Assembly (NCBI RefSeq): GCF_000276665.1
Contig: NW_004955488.1
Span: 2,566,419 to 2,630,418, forward strand
Reading direction: 5' to 3'
DNA from: Chinchilla lanigera
Lineage: Eukaryota > Chordata > Mammalia > Rodentia > Chinchillidae
DNA: 64,000 nucleotides
Made by a program: the position numbers and the translations under genes. Under the pieces are notes generated by a model. That model made no database searches and had not been told where the DNA came from. It saw nothing but the letters and a program-made list of their open reading frames with translations. Shown here piece after piece: positions 11,896 to 23,110 of the stretch (position 1 is the first letter of the stretch; each line of letters begins with the position of its first letter).

Positions 11896-12784
11896 TTTTT
11901 TACTTTTTCTTAAGGAATACTCTATTGACAAAGACTATAAATGTTCTATGTGTAAAATGTGATGATTTGTTATACATATATATTACATAACGATCACTAC
12001 AATCAAATAAATGGACACATGCATTACTACCCATGTTGCATGTAAAAGTCCAGAATTTGTTCATCTTATAAAGGAAAGATTGTACCTTTCCACCATTATG
12101 TTTCCATTTTTCCCTCCATGACCCCTGGTAACCCCAATCTAGTTGCTGTAATATAAGTCCATTTTTAGATTCCATATATAAGGGAAGTTATACACTATTT
12201 GCTTGCCTTATGCCAATTGAAATAATGCCCTGAAAGTTTATTCAGTTGTCAGAAACGGCAAGAGTTCCATCCTTTTCATAGCTGAGTGATACTCTGCTCC
12301 AGATACAGACTATATGTCTTCCATTCCCTAGTCCGTTGATAGAGACTGGGGTAATTCCATGTATCTGCCATGATAAATAATGCTGCAGTAATACAGGCAT
12401 GGAAAAACTTCCTCAGGATATTGATTTCATTCCCTTAAGATTTATGGCCCAAAGTGAGATTGCTGCATCATACAGCAGGTCTGCTCTCAATTTATTGAAA
12501 AGCCTTCATACTGTTTCCTGTACAGGCCGCCATTTTACTCCCCAGTCCTAGTGCACAGGGTTTCCTTGTCTTCACATTTTAAGCAACTCTTGTGATGTCC
12601 GGTGCATTTGCTAACAGCATCTTAACAAGGTGAGGTGATGTCTTGTCCTGGGATTTATTTATACTGCTCTAATGATTATGATGCTGACTGGCTCTTCTTA
12701 TACCTGCTGGTCTTACCTCTTCCCTCCTTCCCTTCCTTTTTCCTTCTGTTCTTCCTTCTTTATTTCCTTCCACACTTCTTATTT

Positions 12785-13047
12785 CCTTGTGTATATGTGT
12801 GTTTACATATATGTATGAGCACATGTGTATATGTATATGTGTGAATGTTTGTATGTGTTTATATGTGTGTATGTATATGTGTATGTATAAATGTGTGTAT
12901 GCATCTGTGTGTGCACATATATGTATATGTGTGTATACATGTAAATTTGTGTATATGTGTATGGATGTATATGTATGTATATGTGTGTGTGCTTGTGTGT
13001 ATGTATATCTGTGAATGTGTGTGTTTGTATGTATGTGTGTGTGCAGT
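12785..13047. repeat. TG/TATG-rich satellite
   Basis: Degenerate GTATATGTGTGT/TATG repeats. All reading frames are open only because of the repeat, which yields false cysteine/valine-rich or threonine/histidine-rich proteins on the two strands. Confidence 0.95.
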
Positions 13048-13059
13048 AGTAGTTGTAGT

Positions 13060-13230
13060 AGCAGTAGTGGACACTGAACTCCCAGTCACTCTACCATTGA
13101 CCTACATCCCTCCAGTCTTTTCCTATTTTATTTTGAGACAGCATCCCTCTGCATTGCTCAGGCCATTATGAACATGCTGTCTTCCTGCCTTAGCCTTCTC
13201 AGTAGTTCCTCTATCTTTCAAAAATAAAAT
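13060..13230 (-). mobile_element. B1+ID composite SINE (B4-like)
   Basis: The left part reads as an antisense ID head ('GACACTGAACTCCCAGTCAC', '..TGACCTACATCCCTCCAG'). The right part reads as antisense B1 ('TTTTGAGACAGCATCCCTC', 'CTTCCTGCCTTAGCCTTCTCA'). This order is that of B4-like composites. Confidence 0.55.
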
Positions 13231-13600
13231 TGATCAAGTCTTGTGCCTCCTTGTTTTGGCCATTGATTTGTGTGAATTCCTTAGATATTTTACGTATTGA
13301 CCTCTAACTAGTTACATGTTTTCGGATAATTTCTCCCACTGTGTTGATTGCCTTATTGTTTCCTTTGGCGTGTAGAAATGCTTAGCTTGATGCCGTTCCA
13401 CTTGTTTATTTTGCTTTTGTTATTGTGGTTTTGGTGCCATATAAAAAATCATTGGCAAAACAAAGTCAAAGATATTTTTCCATATTTACGTAGAAAAATT
13501 TGTGGTTTCCTCTTTTTCACTTAAATCATTCCGTGCTAAGTGAAGTTTTGTACATATGGATGGCAAAGAACTGATTTCAATTTTTCCTTTTTTGGATGTC

Positions 13601-14045
13601 ATTATTTTTCTTACATTTATTTCCAAAACAGTCCGTGACTACATGGATGCATCGTTATTGTACTGCACAGTACTTTCACAACCGTGAGAATCTTTGTACC
13701 CTAATTATTCAACTCTGCTTACCCTTCAAACCTTGGAAAACACCTATTTAATTAGTGACCCTACCGATTTAATTATTTTTAAAGGCTCTTTCTCTTTGTC
13801 ATACTTAATCCACCAGAAAAACCTAACCGGAAGAACAACCTGTTTTCCTTGCCATTCACAACAGAAAGGGGATGGTCGGGAGCTCTCCATAGTGGTGAAC
13901 GATGGCGGCTCACAGGTACATCACAGCACCATTGTGGTTCTGATCCACATCATGGATCCTTCGTGCCTTGTGACTGGACTAACTGTACGGACTGTAATAA
14001 GCTGAACAGTCTCCATGGAATCCCCAGAGCTGACTAAGAACAGAC
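13601..14045 (+). other. Unassigned; open frame with weak cadherin-like string
   Basis: The 103-codon frame at 13694-14005 contains 'VNDGGSQVHHSTIVVLIHIMD', which recalls the end of an extracellular cadherin repeat (DGG..SST..V.I.V.D). The sequence on either side does not continue the resemblance. A chance match is the most likely explanation. Confidence 0.15.
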
Positions 14046-14575
14046 TATCATCTACAAGTAAACACAGCAATTGGTCTGTGTCTAAAGTATATCTATGAGT
14101 TTTTTCGTTAGGAAGAGGTGAAAAACTGGCCTTTTCTTTTGAATACTTGAATAAAAGTATTATTGTTGTCTTAAGATTCTTGGATGGGAGTTGGGTTGTT
14201 ATTATAAAGGCAGGTTACACACTGCAGTCACTCTCAGATTAAGAAATTTCCACGCCTCTATCAATTCTTCAAATAATGTCACAAGTTCCTTTTCTAGAGG
14301 GACAGTTGGTCCTATATTGGTGTGACTGCTGGCTATAAAACTCACCACTCAAACAACTGAATTGAATCACCTGGTAAGTAGTATATTAATAGGTGATGCT
14401 TTTAATTCAAAAGACCAACCTTGGTCCCTCGGTCTGCTACAAAACCAAAAAGTAGGTTAAAAAGAAACAGCCCTCAATGCATGTTTTTGATCTTCACCAC
14501 TGGCCACTTTAATGTGGGTGGTACTGCTGCCTGCAATTCTGCAATAGCGTGGTATTTTCACAAGTCATATTTATT

Positions 14576-14763
14576 TTTACTTATTTATTTATTTAGTCAT
14601 TTAGCTAGTTAGTTAGTCAGTCTTTTTGAGACAGGGTCTCACTATGCTGTTCAGGCTGGCCTTGAGCTCACTTTGTAGTCCAGGCTGTTCTCAAACTCAA
14701 AGTGATCCTCCTGCCTCAGCCTCCTGAGTGCTGAGATTACAGGCATGCACCACCATGCCTGCT
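14576..14763 (-). mobile_element. B1 SINE with target-site duplication
   Basis: Antisense B1: 'TTTTTGAGACAGGGTCTCAC' (14625), 'TCCTCCTGCCTCAGCCTCC' (14706), 'GAGATTACAGGCATGCACCA' (14733). The tail on the left is a TTTA-rich tract. Flanks 14561-14576 ('CAAGTCATATTTATT') and 14769-14784 ('CAGGTCATGTTTATT') form an imperfect duplication. Confidence 0.92.
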
Positions 14764-14802
14764 TCCAACAGGTCATGTTTATTGTAGGTACAGAAAATCT
14801 CA

Positions 14803-14873
14803 GGTTACTCAGGTAGGGGAACCATGTGGCAGATGACAAGTTACTCAGGTAGGGGAACCGTGTGGCAGAAGCG
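14803..14873. repeat. Two-copy tandem duplication (~36 bp)
   Basis: 'GTTACTCAGGTAGGGGAACC' occurs at about 14803 and 14839. Both copies continue '(A/G)TGTGGCAGA'. The single mismatch in the shared segment suggests a fairly recent duplication. Confidence 0.85.
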
Positions 14874-15079
14874 CAGAGGCGGCAAACCTCTCTGTGTTAC
14901 TCAGTTAACTTCTCAATCTTTAGTTTTTTAATGTCTTGCCTTGTTTACTTGTGCAGATATTATTTGAGGTCATCAGGCACAATGCTCCTCTTTTCCCTGA
15001 AGACTGACCTCCACGACTGTCTTCCTGCTGCTGTCTGACATCTTTACGGCACATCAGCATCAACCTCAGGTCTGATTCC

Positions 15080-16240
15080 TCTACAAACTGCTGTCATACA
15101 AAGTGTCAAGCATGGGTATTGTTTTTTTAACCATGTCTTGTTTTGTGTTTTTTCACAGTGCTTTGTGGTTTGACTCATACAGTGTATGTTCCTTTTTTCT
15201 CCTAGTAATATTCCTTTAAAGTTCCTCTGTGTCTTTTTCTTCTTTCAATAATGAGTTTCTTTTATGTTGTGAATAATATTCCACTGTCCATTGTAATATG
15301 GCTTATTTAACTTCTCCACTATTGAAAAGCATAGTTGCTGTTTCAGAAATTTAATTATTATGAATAAAGATGCAATAATCATCTCTGTGTGGGTTTCTGC
15401 ACACTGATGTATTTAACACATTTGAATAATTACTAAGAAGTTTGATTATTGAATCACATTGTAAATTAAGTTTTGTATGAAACTTCCAACATGTCTCCCA
15501 AAGTGGTAATACAATTTTATATTTCCACTGGTAATCAATGAAAATTCCTGTTGCTGCATGTTCCTCACAGTGATTGGTGTCAGGGTTTTAGCATTTTTGT
15601 CTTTCTAGTGAATGTGTAGTGGTGTCTCATTGCTTTCATTGTGATATAAAATGATGAATTCTATCTGCACTTCTTTGCCTTCTTCCAGGTTAAGATGTCT
15701 TCTGAGATATGTTTCATCAATTTTGATAGTTCCTTTTTTCTTATTGTGTTTTTCTTTTGTGTTCTTTGTGTATTTTAAGTGTCAGTCCTTTATTGGATGT
15801 GCTCATTTTGAAGTATTTTCTGTATGTCTTCCTTGTCATCTTATTTTTTTGATATTGTCTTTTTTAGAGAAAAACTTTTAAATTCATAAAAGCCAGTTCA
15901 TCAGTGATTTTGTTCATCATTTTTTTTCTTGGTTTAGGGTTATATATAAGAAGCCAATGCCATATCCAAAGCTACACAGTTGTTTTCTTCTGCAATATTG
16001 TTCACTAGTTTTGTTATTTTATTGTGTGTTTAGGTTTATGAACTTGTTTTTAAAGCTAATTTTTGCAAAAATATGAGATCTATTTCTTATTTGTTTGTTT
16101 ATAGAAGTCCAAACTTTCCAATACTGTTTAAAAGAATAGTATACTGCCTTAATGTAAGTCTATCTGAGACTGCATAAGTTCAGTAAATGTTGAACTTAGT
16201 GTCTCAGTACACTCAATGTCCTCTGGTATTGAACAGGCTC
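15080..16240 (-). mobile_element. LINE-1/HAL1-like 3' region (antisense)
   Basis: Minus-strand L1 landmarks: 'GTGAATAATATTCCACTGTCC' (15271), 'TATGAATAAAGATGCAATAA' (15359), 'GATTATTGAATCACATTG' (15444) and 'CATCAGTGATTTTGTTCATC' (15900). The text continues after a B1 insertion at 16930-17390, so 15080-17390 was one L1 before it was interrupted. Confidence 0.8.
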
Positions 16241-16437
16241 TTCATGGTCTTTTTTGTGTTTTGTTTTGTTTTGTTTGTTTGTTTGTTTGTCTGTTGTTTG
16301 ATACAGGGTCTTGCTATACAGTTTAGGGTGGCCTTGAACTCACTTTGTATTCCAGGCTGGTCTCAAACTCGCAATGATCCTTCTGCCTCTGCCTTCTGAG
16401 GGCTGGGATTACAGTTGTGTGCCACCATGCCAATGTC
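16241..16437 (-). mobile_element. B1 SINE inserted in L1
   Basis: Antisense B1 with a (TTTTG/TTTG)n tail on the left: 'GATACAGGGTCTTGCTATAC' (16300), 'CCTTGAACTCACTTTGTATT' (16332), 'GGCTGGGATTACAGTTGTG' (16401). It lies within the antisense L1 block. Confidence 0.9.
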
Positions 16438-16700
16438 TATCAATAACAAAAAGAACAAAAACAAACACATAAGCAAAACAGCATAAAGAATAACAAAAAT
16501 AACACAGAACTTCAAAACATGGGGACAGGACACAAAAATGGCTGCCGTACCACACAATATCGTCTTCAAAATGGCTGCATCTACAACCAGATACAGGCAT
16601 GCAAGATGGACCAAACAACCACACATCAACAATTCCTCTCAACAAACCAACAGATGCCAGCCACACAACCATCCTAGCCTATTTAGACATATGCATTTGT
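16438..16700. promoter_or_regulatory. Segment with paired YY1-like motifs
   Basis: AAAATGGCTGCC (16535-16546) and CAAAATGGCTGC (16567-16578) both fit the YY1 consensus AARATGGCNGC, and CAAGATGGAC (16602-16611) is a weaker third. YY1 sites of this form occur in retroelement 5' regions, including the human L1 5'UTR. The first ~80 bp resemble an antisense L1 3'UTR end. Whether the motifs belong to an LTR, an L1 promoter or chance is not clear. Confidence 0.3.
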
Positions 16701-16929
16701 ACTTGTTTATAGATGTATTTGTATGTAGGTTACTATGGTATTTTAATCCACAGTCACCTTATTGTTCAATAACACATCAGAACTTTGTGATCCTACTGAG
16801 CCACAACTAAATATCCATCAGCCTTTCTCCAGCTCTGCCCTCCTGTGACAAGGCCTTGAGATATTTTTCCTGTTTTCTTCCAGTACTTTCATTACTTTAG
16901 GGATTAAATTTAAACCGATAATCATGTTG

Positions 16930-17390
16930 AGTGGATTTGTGTAACTGATAACAGTGAATTCATTTCATTCTTTTGCACGTAGATGTCAAATTTCCCAGCA
17001 CAACTTGTTGAAAATGGCTCTTTCTCTGATGTGTACTTGTGGTGTCTTTCGTAAATATCAGTTGGCTGTGTGTGAATTTACTTGCCAGCATTTTATTCTA
17101 TTTTGCCAAATTTGCATTTATGAATTTATGCCAATACCACGACATTTTGATTATTACAACTTTGTAAACAATGTTGAACCAGGTAGTATAGTGCTTCTTC
17201 ATATTATTTTCTTTTTGCTTACTATTGTTTGATTATTTGGATCTTAATGTGATTTGGCATAAATGTGAGGATTGACAGTGCTAGTTAGATCAAGACCAGC
17301 ATTGATATTTTGATAGGGATTGGAATGTACTCTTGATCATCCTGGGTAGTACGGATATTTGAACAATAACAGATTTCTAATATATGAGCA
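16930..17390 (-). mobile_element. LINE-1 ORF2 (antisense), continuation
   Basis: Minus-strand ORF2 landmarks: 'AACTTGTTGAAAATGGCTCT' (17002), 'TATGCCAATACCACGACATT' (17127), 'GATTATTACAACTTTGTAAA' (17149), 'ATTTTGATAGGGATTGGAAT' (17307), 'TGGGTAGTACGGATATTTGA' (17343). It is the distal part of the L1 that starts at 15080. Confidence 0.85.
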
Positions 17391-18053
17391 TAGCCATATA
17401 AATGGATAGGAAATCAAATGACCAAAAGTAAGTAATTAATGACCCTTGGAAAGCCTATGTTAAATTTTATATAATACAAAATACATTTAGAGTTTTGCAT
17501 CTATTACTACATGCCTGAACAAAGACATATCATTTTTTCTTACTATACCAAGCAAAATTTAGAAATAGACTGATAGTCCTCATATGAGAATTTGACCCAG
17601 TAGTATAATAAAACGGCGAAAGTAAAATTTGTATTGGAGAATATAATAACCAATAAAAATGTTTGGAACATTGTGTAGAAATTTAAGAAAATAGTAAAAA
17701 TAAGTTTTTCTTAAGATATGTAATATCTTAAAATCACATTTTAAAATAATTCTGCTTTTATGGCTTACAGAATACCTATGAGAAGTTTGTTTCTGCAATA
17801 TGATAGGATACAGTTATAAGACAATATCTTGTGGTGAACTACTAAAATTATTGTTAACTAATGATTTGCTTATGATTGAATTCAATAAATTTAGATAATT
17901 AGGAGTTATTAGATAATGATTGCCATGATCTATGTACTTAAATTAAAATATTCAAACCCTTATTATATATGTTTCCAGTAAGAGAGCATCAAAGTACAAG
18001 GTACAAAAAATTCACAATATTCCCTGAATACATAGATAAATCAATACTGATTT
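17391..18053. other. Unassigned AT-rich sequence
   Basis: No gene or repeat recognised. Confidence 0.3.
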
Positions 18054-18216
18054 GAGGCCAGGCATGGTGGCGCACACTTGCAATCCCAGCACTCAGGAGG
18101 CTGAGGTAGAATATTGTGAATTCGAGGTCAGCCTGGGTAACAAAGTGAGCTCAAGGCCAGCCTGAACTGCTTGGCGAGACCTCGTATCAAAAAGAGAAAA
18201 AATTTTTAAAAAAGAA
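18054..18216 (+). mobile_element. B1 SINE
   Basis: 'GGCCAGGCATGGTGGCGCAC' head (18056), 'CAATCCCAGCACTCAGGAGG' (18081), the internal duplicated 'CAGCCTG' segments, and an A-rich tail from about 18188. Confidence 0.95.
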
Positions 18217-18544
18217 TATTTTTGCAGAGTGTAATACAAACTGACTAATTGATTAAAAAAATACAAATAAGATCATTAAAAACGTGGAAAAGCTAAATGA
18301 CACTACCAATCAGTTTGTGACCTGTGGTTAGCTAAAACTGTCAACAGCATATACAATATATTTACATTACCATAGTAGTATTTGTATACTGATATAGATT
18401 TTCTGTATTTGTGGAAGATGATTAATTTCACTATGAATATTATTCTGAATATTTCTATTGTACTTGTGTCAATTATATCTCTAAGGTATAAACTTAAAAG
18501 AAAATGTTTATTCCTTAGTTTATATGTAAATTAAAACTTATTGG

Positions 18545-18725
18545 ACAAACCAGGCATAGACATACATGCCTGTAGTAACAACATTCTGGGAGACTGAGAC
18601 AAAGTATTGCAAATTTGATCCAAATCAGGGCACATAGCAACTTAATATGACCATTTATTAAAAGAAAAATAAAAGACTGAGGATGTCATTCAGTGCTATA
18701 GCCCTGGACTCAAATGCCATTTTAA
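18545..18725 (+). mobile_element. Old B1+ID composite SINE (B4-like)
   Basis: A worn B1 part ('CCAGGCATAGACATACATGC', '..GGGAGACTGAGACAAAG') and an A-rich linker are followed by an ID-like part ('GGATGTCATTCAGTGCTATA..CTGGACTCAAATGCC'). The order matches the composites at 48118 and 63465. Confidence 0.6.
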
Positions 18726-18959
18726 AATGTTACAGGGTAAATCTGATTGCTTTAATTCAATTTTAGCATGCAATGTAGTCAAGTGCTTTGCTTTATATAT
18801 GTGACATGAAAGCTTACTGAAGAAATCATCTATCGTTAGAACTAGATCAAATAATGAAAAAATAATAAACAATGGCACACAAAGAAGTACTAGAAAACAT
18901 ATTTAAAATAAAGAAAACAAAGTTACAGTTTGGTTTAGTGAAGAAAATAATGTAATGAA

Positions 18960-19125
18960 TATGAAAGCTGGGTGTGGTGGTGCACGCCTGTAATCCCAGC
19001 TCTCCGGAGGCTGAGGTAGGAGGATTTCTGGGAGTTCGAGGCCAGCCTGGGCTACAAAATGAGCTTAGGAGTAGCCTGAACTGCATAGTGAGACTGTCTC
19101 AAAAAAGGCAAAATCAAAAACAAAA
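18960..19125 (+). mobile_element. B1 SINE
   Basis: 'GCTGGGTGTGGTGGTGCACG' (18967), 'GTAATCCCAGCTCTCCGGAG' (18990), 'GAGTTCGAGGCCAGCCTGGG' (19031), 'GTGAGACTGTCTCAAAAAAG', A-rich tail. Well preserved. Confidence 0.95.
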
Positions 19126-20076
19126 ACAGCAGTAGAAGTGTAAAAGAGTAATAAAACTTCCAGAATGAAAAAGCAAGAATCAAAATTACTTTGCCCACTG
19201 ATTCCTATTATCTAGATACAAGCTTCACAAGTATGTGCAAATATAAGAACTATGGGACATAACAAGTGTTTCATATAAAGATTGATGAAGGAATTCATTG
19301 GTATGATGAAAAACAATAAAGAAAATAACTGTAATAAAACATAACATCTCTATTGTAAAAAACCTAAAACATTTTCTGTGGAATTAGTCCACCAAAGTAC
19401 AAGACTATCTTTTTAGAACTTTTTAAACTAAATTAAATTGGACTTAAACAACAAATATGGAGAAATATATACTCTACTCCTTGTCACAATGAATAGCAGT
19501 AGATGCAAATTGATGTACATCATCAATACAGTTATATTAATAATTGCACAAAAATAAAACTATCACAAAAACGTATTTGAAGAAAAATGGTATATTTAAG
19601 ACACTATATAAAGAATAAGACACTATATAAAGAAAGACACTAGACATAAAAAATAGTCCTACAAGAAATTTTCAGCATTTAAAAAATAGCAATTAAGACA
19701 AATACATTAATGAAGTTGTCTTCACAATTAAATTGACAGTGGAGTAGAACAGAGAAAAAGAACCCTAGGTGCTTAAAATGTATGTGAATTCTACCATTTT
19801 ACTTTCTTGTGGCAAAGATAAGTTTCTCTACAGATGGAGCTGATGCTGTCTGATCATCGCCAAGTGAAAGAGAAAGAGAGAGAAGTGAGAGAGAGAGAGA
19901 CAGAGACAGAATATTAAATAGATGCAAAATGGGACTTCACTCCTACTGTATTTGTATAAATTGTGAACTCATTACTCAGTATTTGCTTGAAAGCTGAAAA
20001 AAAGAAAATTGTACATCTTATGAAAATGTAAATTCATGCAATCAACCTGAGAAAAAATTTTACTTTGCCAGGTAAA
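19126..20076. other. Unassigned; GA-rich tract and short tandem duplication
   Basis: AT-rich. 'AAGACACTATATAAAGAA' is directly duplicated near 19598-19634. A GA-rich tract runs from 19866 to 19912. No gene recognised. Confidence 0.4.
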
Positions 20077-20089
20077 GATGAATATGACT

Positions 20090-20192
20090 CGGGAGATAGG
20101 GATATAGCTCAGCAGCACAAGCGCTTGCCTGGCAAGTGTAAGGTCCTGAGTTCAAATCCCAGGACCCAAAAATCTATATATATATAAAATAC
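20090..20192 (+). mobile_element. ID SINE with 13-bp duplication
   Basis: tRNA-like head 'GATATAGCTCAGCAGCACAA', a good RNA polymerase III B box GTTCAAATCC (20150-20159), and an A-rich tail degraded to (TA)n. A perfect target-site duplication GATGAATATGACT flanks it (20077-20089 and 20193-20205). Confidence 0.95.
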
Positions 20193-20429
20193 GATGAATA
20201 TGACTGAGAAATCTAATTTAAAAATATACCAGAAGAAATCTTTGTAAGCATTTGAAAAAGCATTTATAACTGTTTTATGACTTTGTCAGTGTAGATACAA
20301 TTTAATATGCTTAGTATATGGCTTGACTGAAAATAATGATGAAATTAATTATTACCAATATGTTACTTAAAACACAATCATACAGCTTGGAAATCTATGC
20401 ACTTAGCATTGGTTGATTTAACATGAGAT

Positions 20430-20990
20430 GATGTAACTGTTAATAGTGCTCTATAAGCTTCATAAGTAAGAAGCCTCTACCCGATTAGTAAATTCTGGGT
20501 GTGTCTGTGGATGATTGACACATAGGCCAGAAAGTTGAAGACCCACCCCTGATGTGAGGGGACCAGCCCGTAGGCTTGTAGCACAGAGGGAATGAAAATA
20601 GAAGAGAGGAGGAAACGCTCTACTCTTTGGATTTCGATCTCCAATTTCTTCAGGCTTCCAATGAAACTCACACCATCAAATCTACAGTAAGACTGTAAGC
20701 ATTCAGACTGCCACCCCTGCCGTCTTGATCCTCTTGTGTGGCTTTCAGCTTCTCAGCAGTTGCAGAAGGCAGAAAGCAAAGGCCAGGTTTCCATCATTAT
20801 GCTTGAAGTCACATCCCTTGTGACCAGAAACCCCCCACTCGCAATCCCACCTATAAATTGCCCCATCACCCCTAATAGTACCACGTTGGAGATAAAGTCT
20901 TTGGAAGAAATTTCAGATCAGACGATAGTGATCATAAATCTGACCCTGTATATTCTTTTCCAACTTCTTATGGCATGAAATGAATTTGCT
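20430..20990 (+). mobile_element. LTR-like interspersed repeat
   Basis: 'GGGTGTGTCTGTGGATGATT', 'GACACATAGGCCAGAAAG' and 'GACCCACCCCTGATGTGAGG' (20498-20560) match the interior of the same repeat type seen at 11045 and 55017. The distal part (20700-20990) is C-rich with no stop-free gene. Confidence 0.4.
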
Positions 20991-21186
20991 AAACTTAAAA
21001 TAGTGAAAAAAAGTGAAGTTAAACATATTTTAGGGTCTGATTTTAACAAACTTCCACATTTTAAAATACTATACACAATTATGATTTTTCAATATAGTTT
21101 TTAAAAAACAGTGAATGATGTAGCTTGACATATCAGGAACAATACTTTAAAAAAAAATGAATGAATTGGAAGGGAAAATTAGTACC

Positions 21187-21567
21187 AGTAATTAGGGAAT
21201 TTGGGTATTTGTATCTTTAACAAATCTATTAATATATATATTTCATTATCCAATCTGGTTTTTTTGTTTTGTTTTGTTTTGTTTTGTTTTGTTTTGTTTT
21301 GAGACAGGATCTCACTATGTAGTGCAGGCTGGCCTCTAACTCATGGAAATCTTCCTGCTACAGCCTTGGAAGTGTGGGATTATAGGCATGTGCCACCTAC
21401 CCAGCTACAGTCTGAAATTTGGAAATTCCCAGTTTTCAAGTTATACAGTTGTATATTTATATATGGAATATATGGTTTATATTTATATATGGAAACCAGA
21501 TTGGATAATGAAATATATATATTAATAGATTTGTTAAAGATACAAATACCCAAATTCCCTAATTACT
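21187..21567. repeat. Perfect 75-bp inverted repeat around a B1
   Basis: The left arm 21187-21261 and right arm 21493-21567 are exact reverse complements over 75 bases by direct comparison. The 231-bp spacer holds an antisense B1 (21262-21408) and about 84 bp of AT-rich sequence. The inner end of the left arm coincides with the start of the B1 T-rich tail. Confidence 0.95.
21262..21408 (-). mobile_element. B1 SINE inside an inverted repeat
   Basis: A (TTTTG)n tail at 21265-21300 leads into 'GAGACAGGATCTCACTATGT' and '..GGATTATAGGCATGTGCCAC'. No ordinary target-site duplication is evident. Confidence 0.9.
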
Positions 21568-22916
21568 GTCACTGTAAGTTAGTCTTCTATATCTGTGGTT
21601 TGTATATCCACAGCATGAACCAAGAGAGGCAAACACATTTATTTAAAAATTGTTTCCATATCACATTCCCAGAATTTTTCTTGTCATTATTCCCTAAACA
21701 ATAAACTATAATAACCACTGAGGAAACATTTCCATTATATTAGGCATTGTAGGTAATTACAGGTGATTTCAAGTAGATGGGGTGATGGAAATGGGTCATG
21801 CACAAGTCTCCACCACTTCATATCAGAGATGTGAGTTCCATGGCTTGTGGTAAAATGAGATGTCCTAGAACCAATCCCTCATACACACAGGGACTAGTGC
21901 TTATAAGTTTTGCAGTGAATTGTTCAGTTTGTAAACATCTCTGATATTATGAGTAATGTTAAGAATACCTTGAAAGGAAATAGATGTAAAATTTTACTGG
22001 ACAATGAATATAATTTGATGAGAACATTAATCTGTAACATGTCTGTACTATAAGTCTTCATGGAGTTCATGAATACAATGTTAAAATGTCAGCTAATTCT
22101 ACATATATTAATCTGTATTTACTAAGAAAGCAAAGCAAATTTTGCATCTTCTTGAATATAATTTTCTAGGCACTGTTTTGCTAAATGAATGGACATAGTT
22201 TTGATTTTGTGAGTTCTCAGCTGTATATGACTTTGATTTCTGAGTTATATTTTAATACCTATGTTACTTTAGTACTATTCTCTTTTACAATGATTTATGT
22301 TTCAATTTTGGTCTAAGATTTCTGGGATGGTAAGAAAACATTTTCAGTGGAAGGGCAACAAAGAATATAATCCATATACCAACATACAAGATGCTTAATG
22401 ACCAGTTTAGTGATTTAGTCAAATAAATACATATGCACACAACGTGCATAAATATATAAATACCGAGTATCTGCCATAGTCTGAGAACAAAAACTGTAGT
22501 TGAGGATAACAGGATAAGAATAATTAGTCCCACACTTTTAATCCCACTGCACATCAAAATCGTATAGATGCTATAAAATGCTCTGTAAAGTGCATAGTTT
22601 TGTTCTTTTTCTTCTGTAAAGCCTATCATCTTTTCTTCTGTGAACATTTTTCAACACTAAGCTGAAATCATTTCATGGTACTTGGCAGCTGGGTAGCAGT
22701 TTTACAGCTATGTCTTTTCCTACTTCAGTTTTCTTCCGTTGTCATCACCTCTTGGAAGTTTCAGTCAAAAATGTTTTCTTCTACTTTTGATTTCAGCGTA
22801 AGATCAGATGATATTGGTATATACACATGATTAATTTCCCTCCACCATTATGTATCCAAAGTTCCATGGACCCATATCTTTATTTTATTTTATATCTTTC
22901 TTAATAAAGTAAAATA
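21568..22916. other. Unassigned AT-rich sequence
   Basis: A 120-codon minus-strand frame (22285-22647) is hydrophobic and low-complexity. I recognise no family in it, and AT-rich DNA readily gives such frames. Confidence 0.25.
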
Positions 22917-22944
22917 TGTGGTAAAAATATAAAGTGTTAATTAA

Positions 22945-23110
22945 AGATGTCATTATGTAATGACATTAAACCTCCTCAACATATTTCTTTTTGCTTCCAA
23001 CATATTCATCCCATCGTTCTTTAAATCTCTGAAACAGCTCCGGGAGTGTACATTTGCAAATGTCTTTAATTGAGTTGTGGCTACCTCTGTGTCCTTAATC
23101 TACTCAAGTA
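22945..23110 (-). pseudogene. Likely mariner-type transposase C-terminal fossil
   Basis: The minus strand reads '..LPELFQRFKERWDEYVGSK' then 'KKYVEEV' and stops at 22966-22968. This follows the usual C-terminal end of mariner-family transposases, where an aromatic-rich 'F..W..RW..CV...G.Y.E' string closes the protein. A stop codon lies about 43 codons upstream. An imperfect palindrome (TGTCATTA TG TAATGACA) sits just downstream at 22949-22966. Only the last ~40 residues are visible, so the call rests on a short motif. Confidence 0.4.

Larger units (their letters stand above)
11896..13600 (-). mobile_element. LINE-1 ORF2 region (antisense, dead)
   Basis: On the minus strand this follows L1 ORF2 and flanks. 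Antisense landmarks are 'CTGAGTGATACTCTGCTCC' (12283), 'GATAAATAATGCTGCAGTAAT' (12372), 'AAGTGAGATTGCTGCATCAT' (12453) and 'GTTTCCTTTGGCGTGTAGAA' (13358). The element is interrupted by a T/G satellite (12785-13047) and a B4-type SINE (13060-13230). Stops and indels are frequent. Confidence 0.8.

Noticed and set aside
12635..13171. Several overlapping cysteine/valine/tyrosine-rich and threonine/histidine-rich frames
   Set aside because: They are translations of the TG/TATG satellite and carry no gene signal.
20090..20192. Possible tRNA gene (A- and B-box-like sequences)
   Set aside because: It is an ID SINE with an A-rich tail and target-site duplication, and no cloverleaf-forming tRNA is present.
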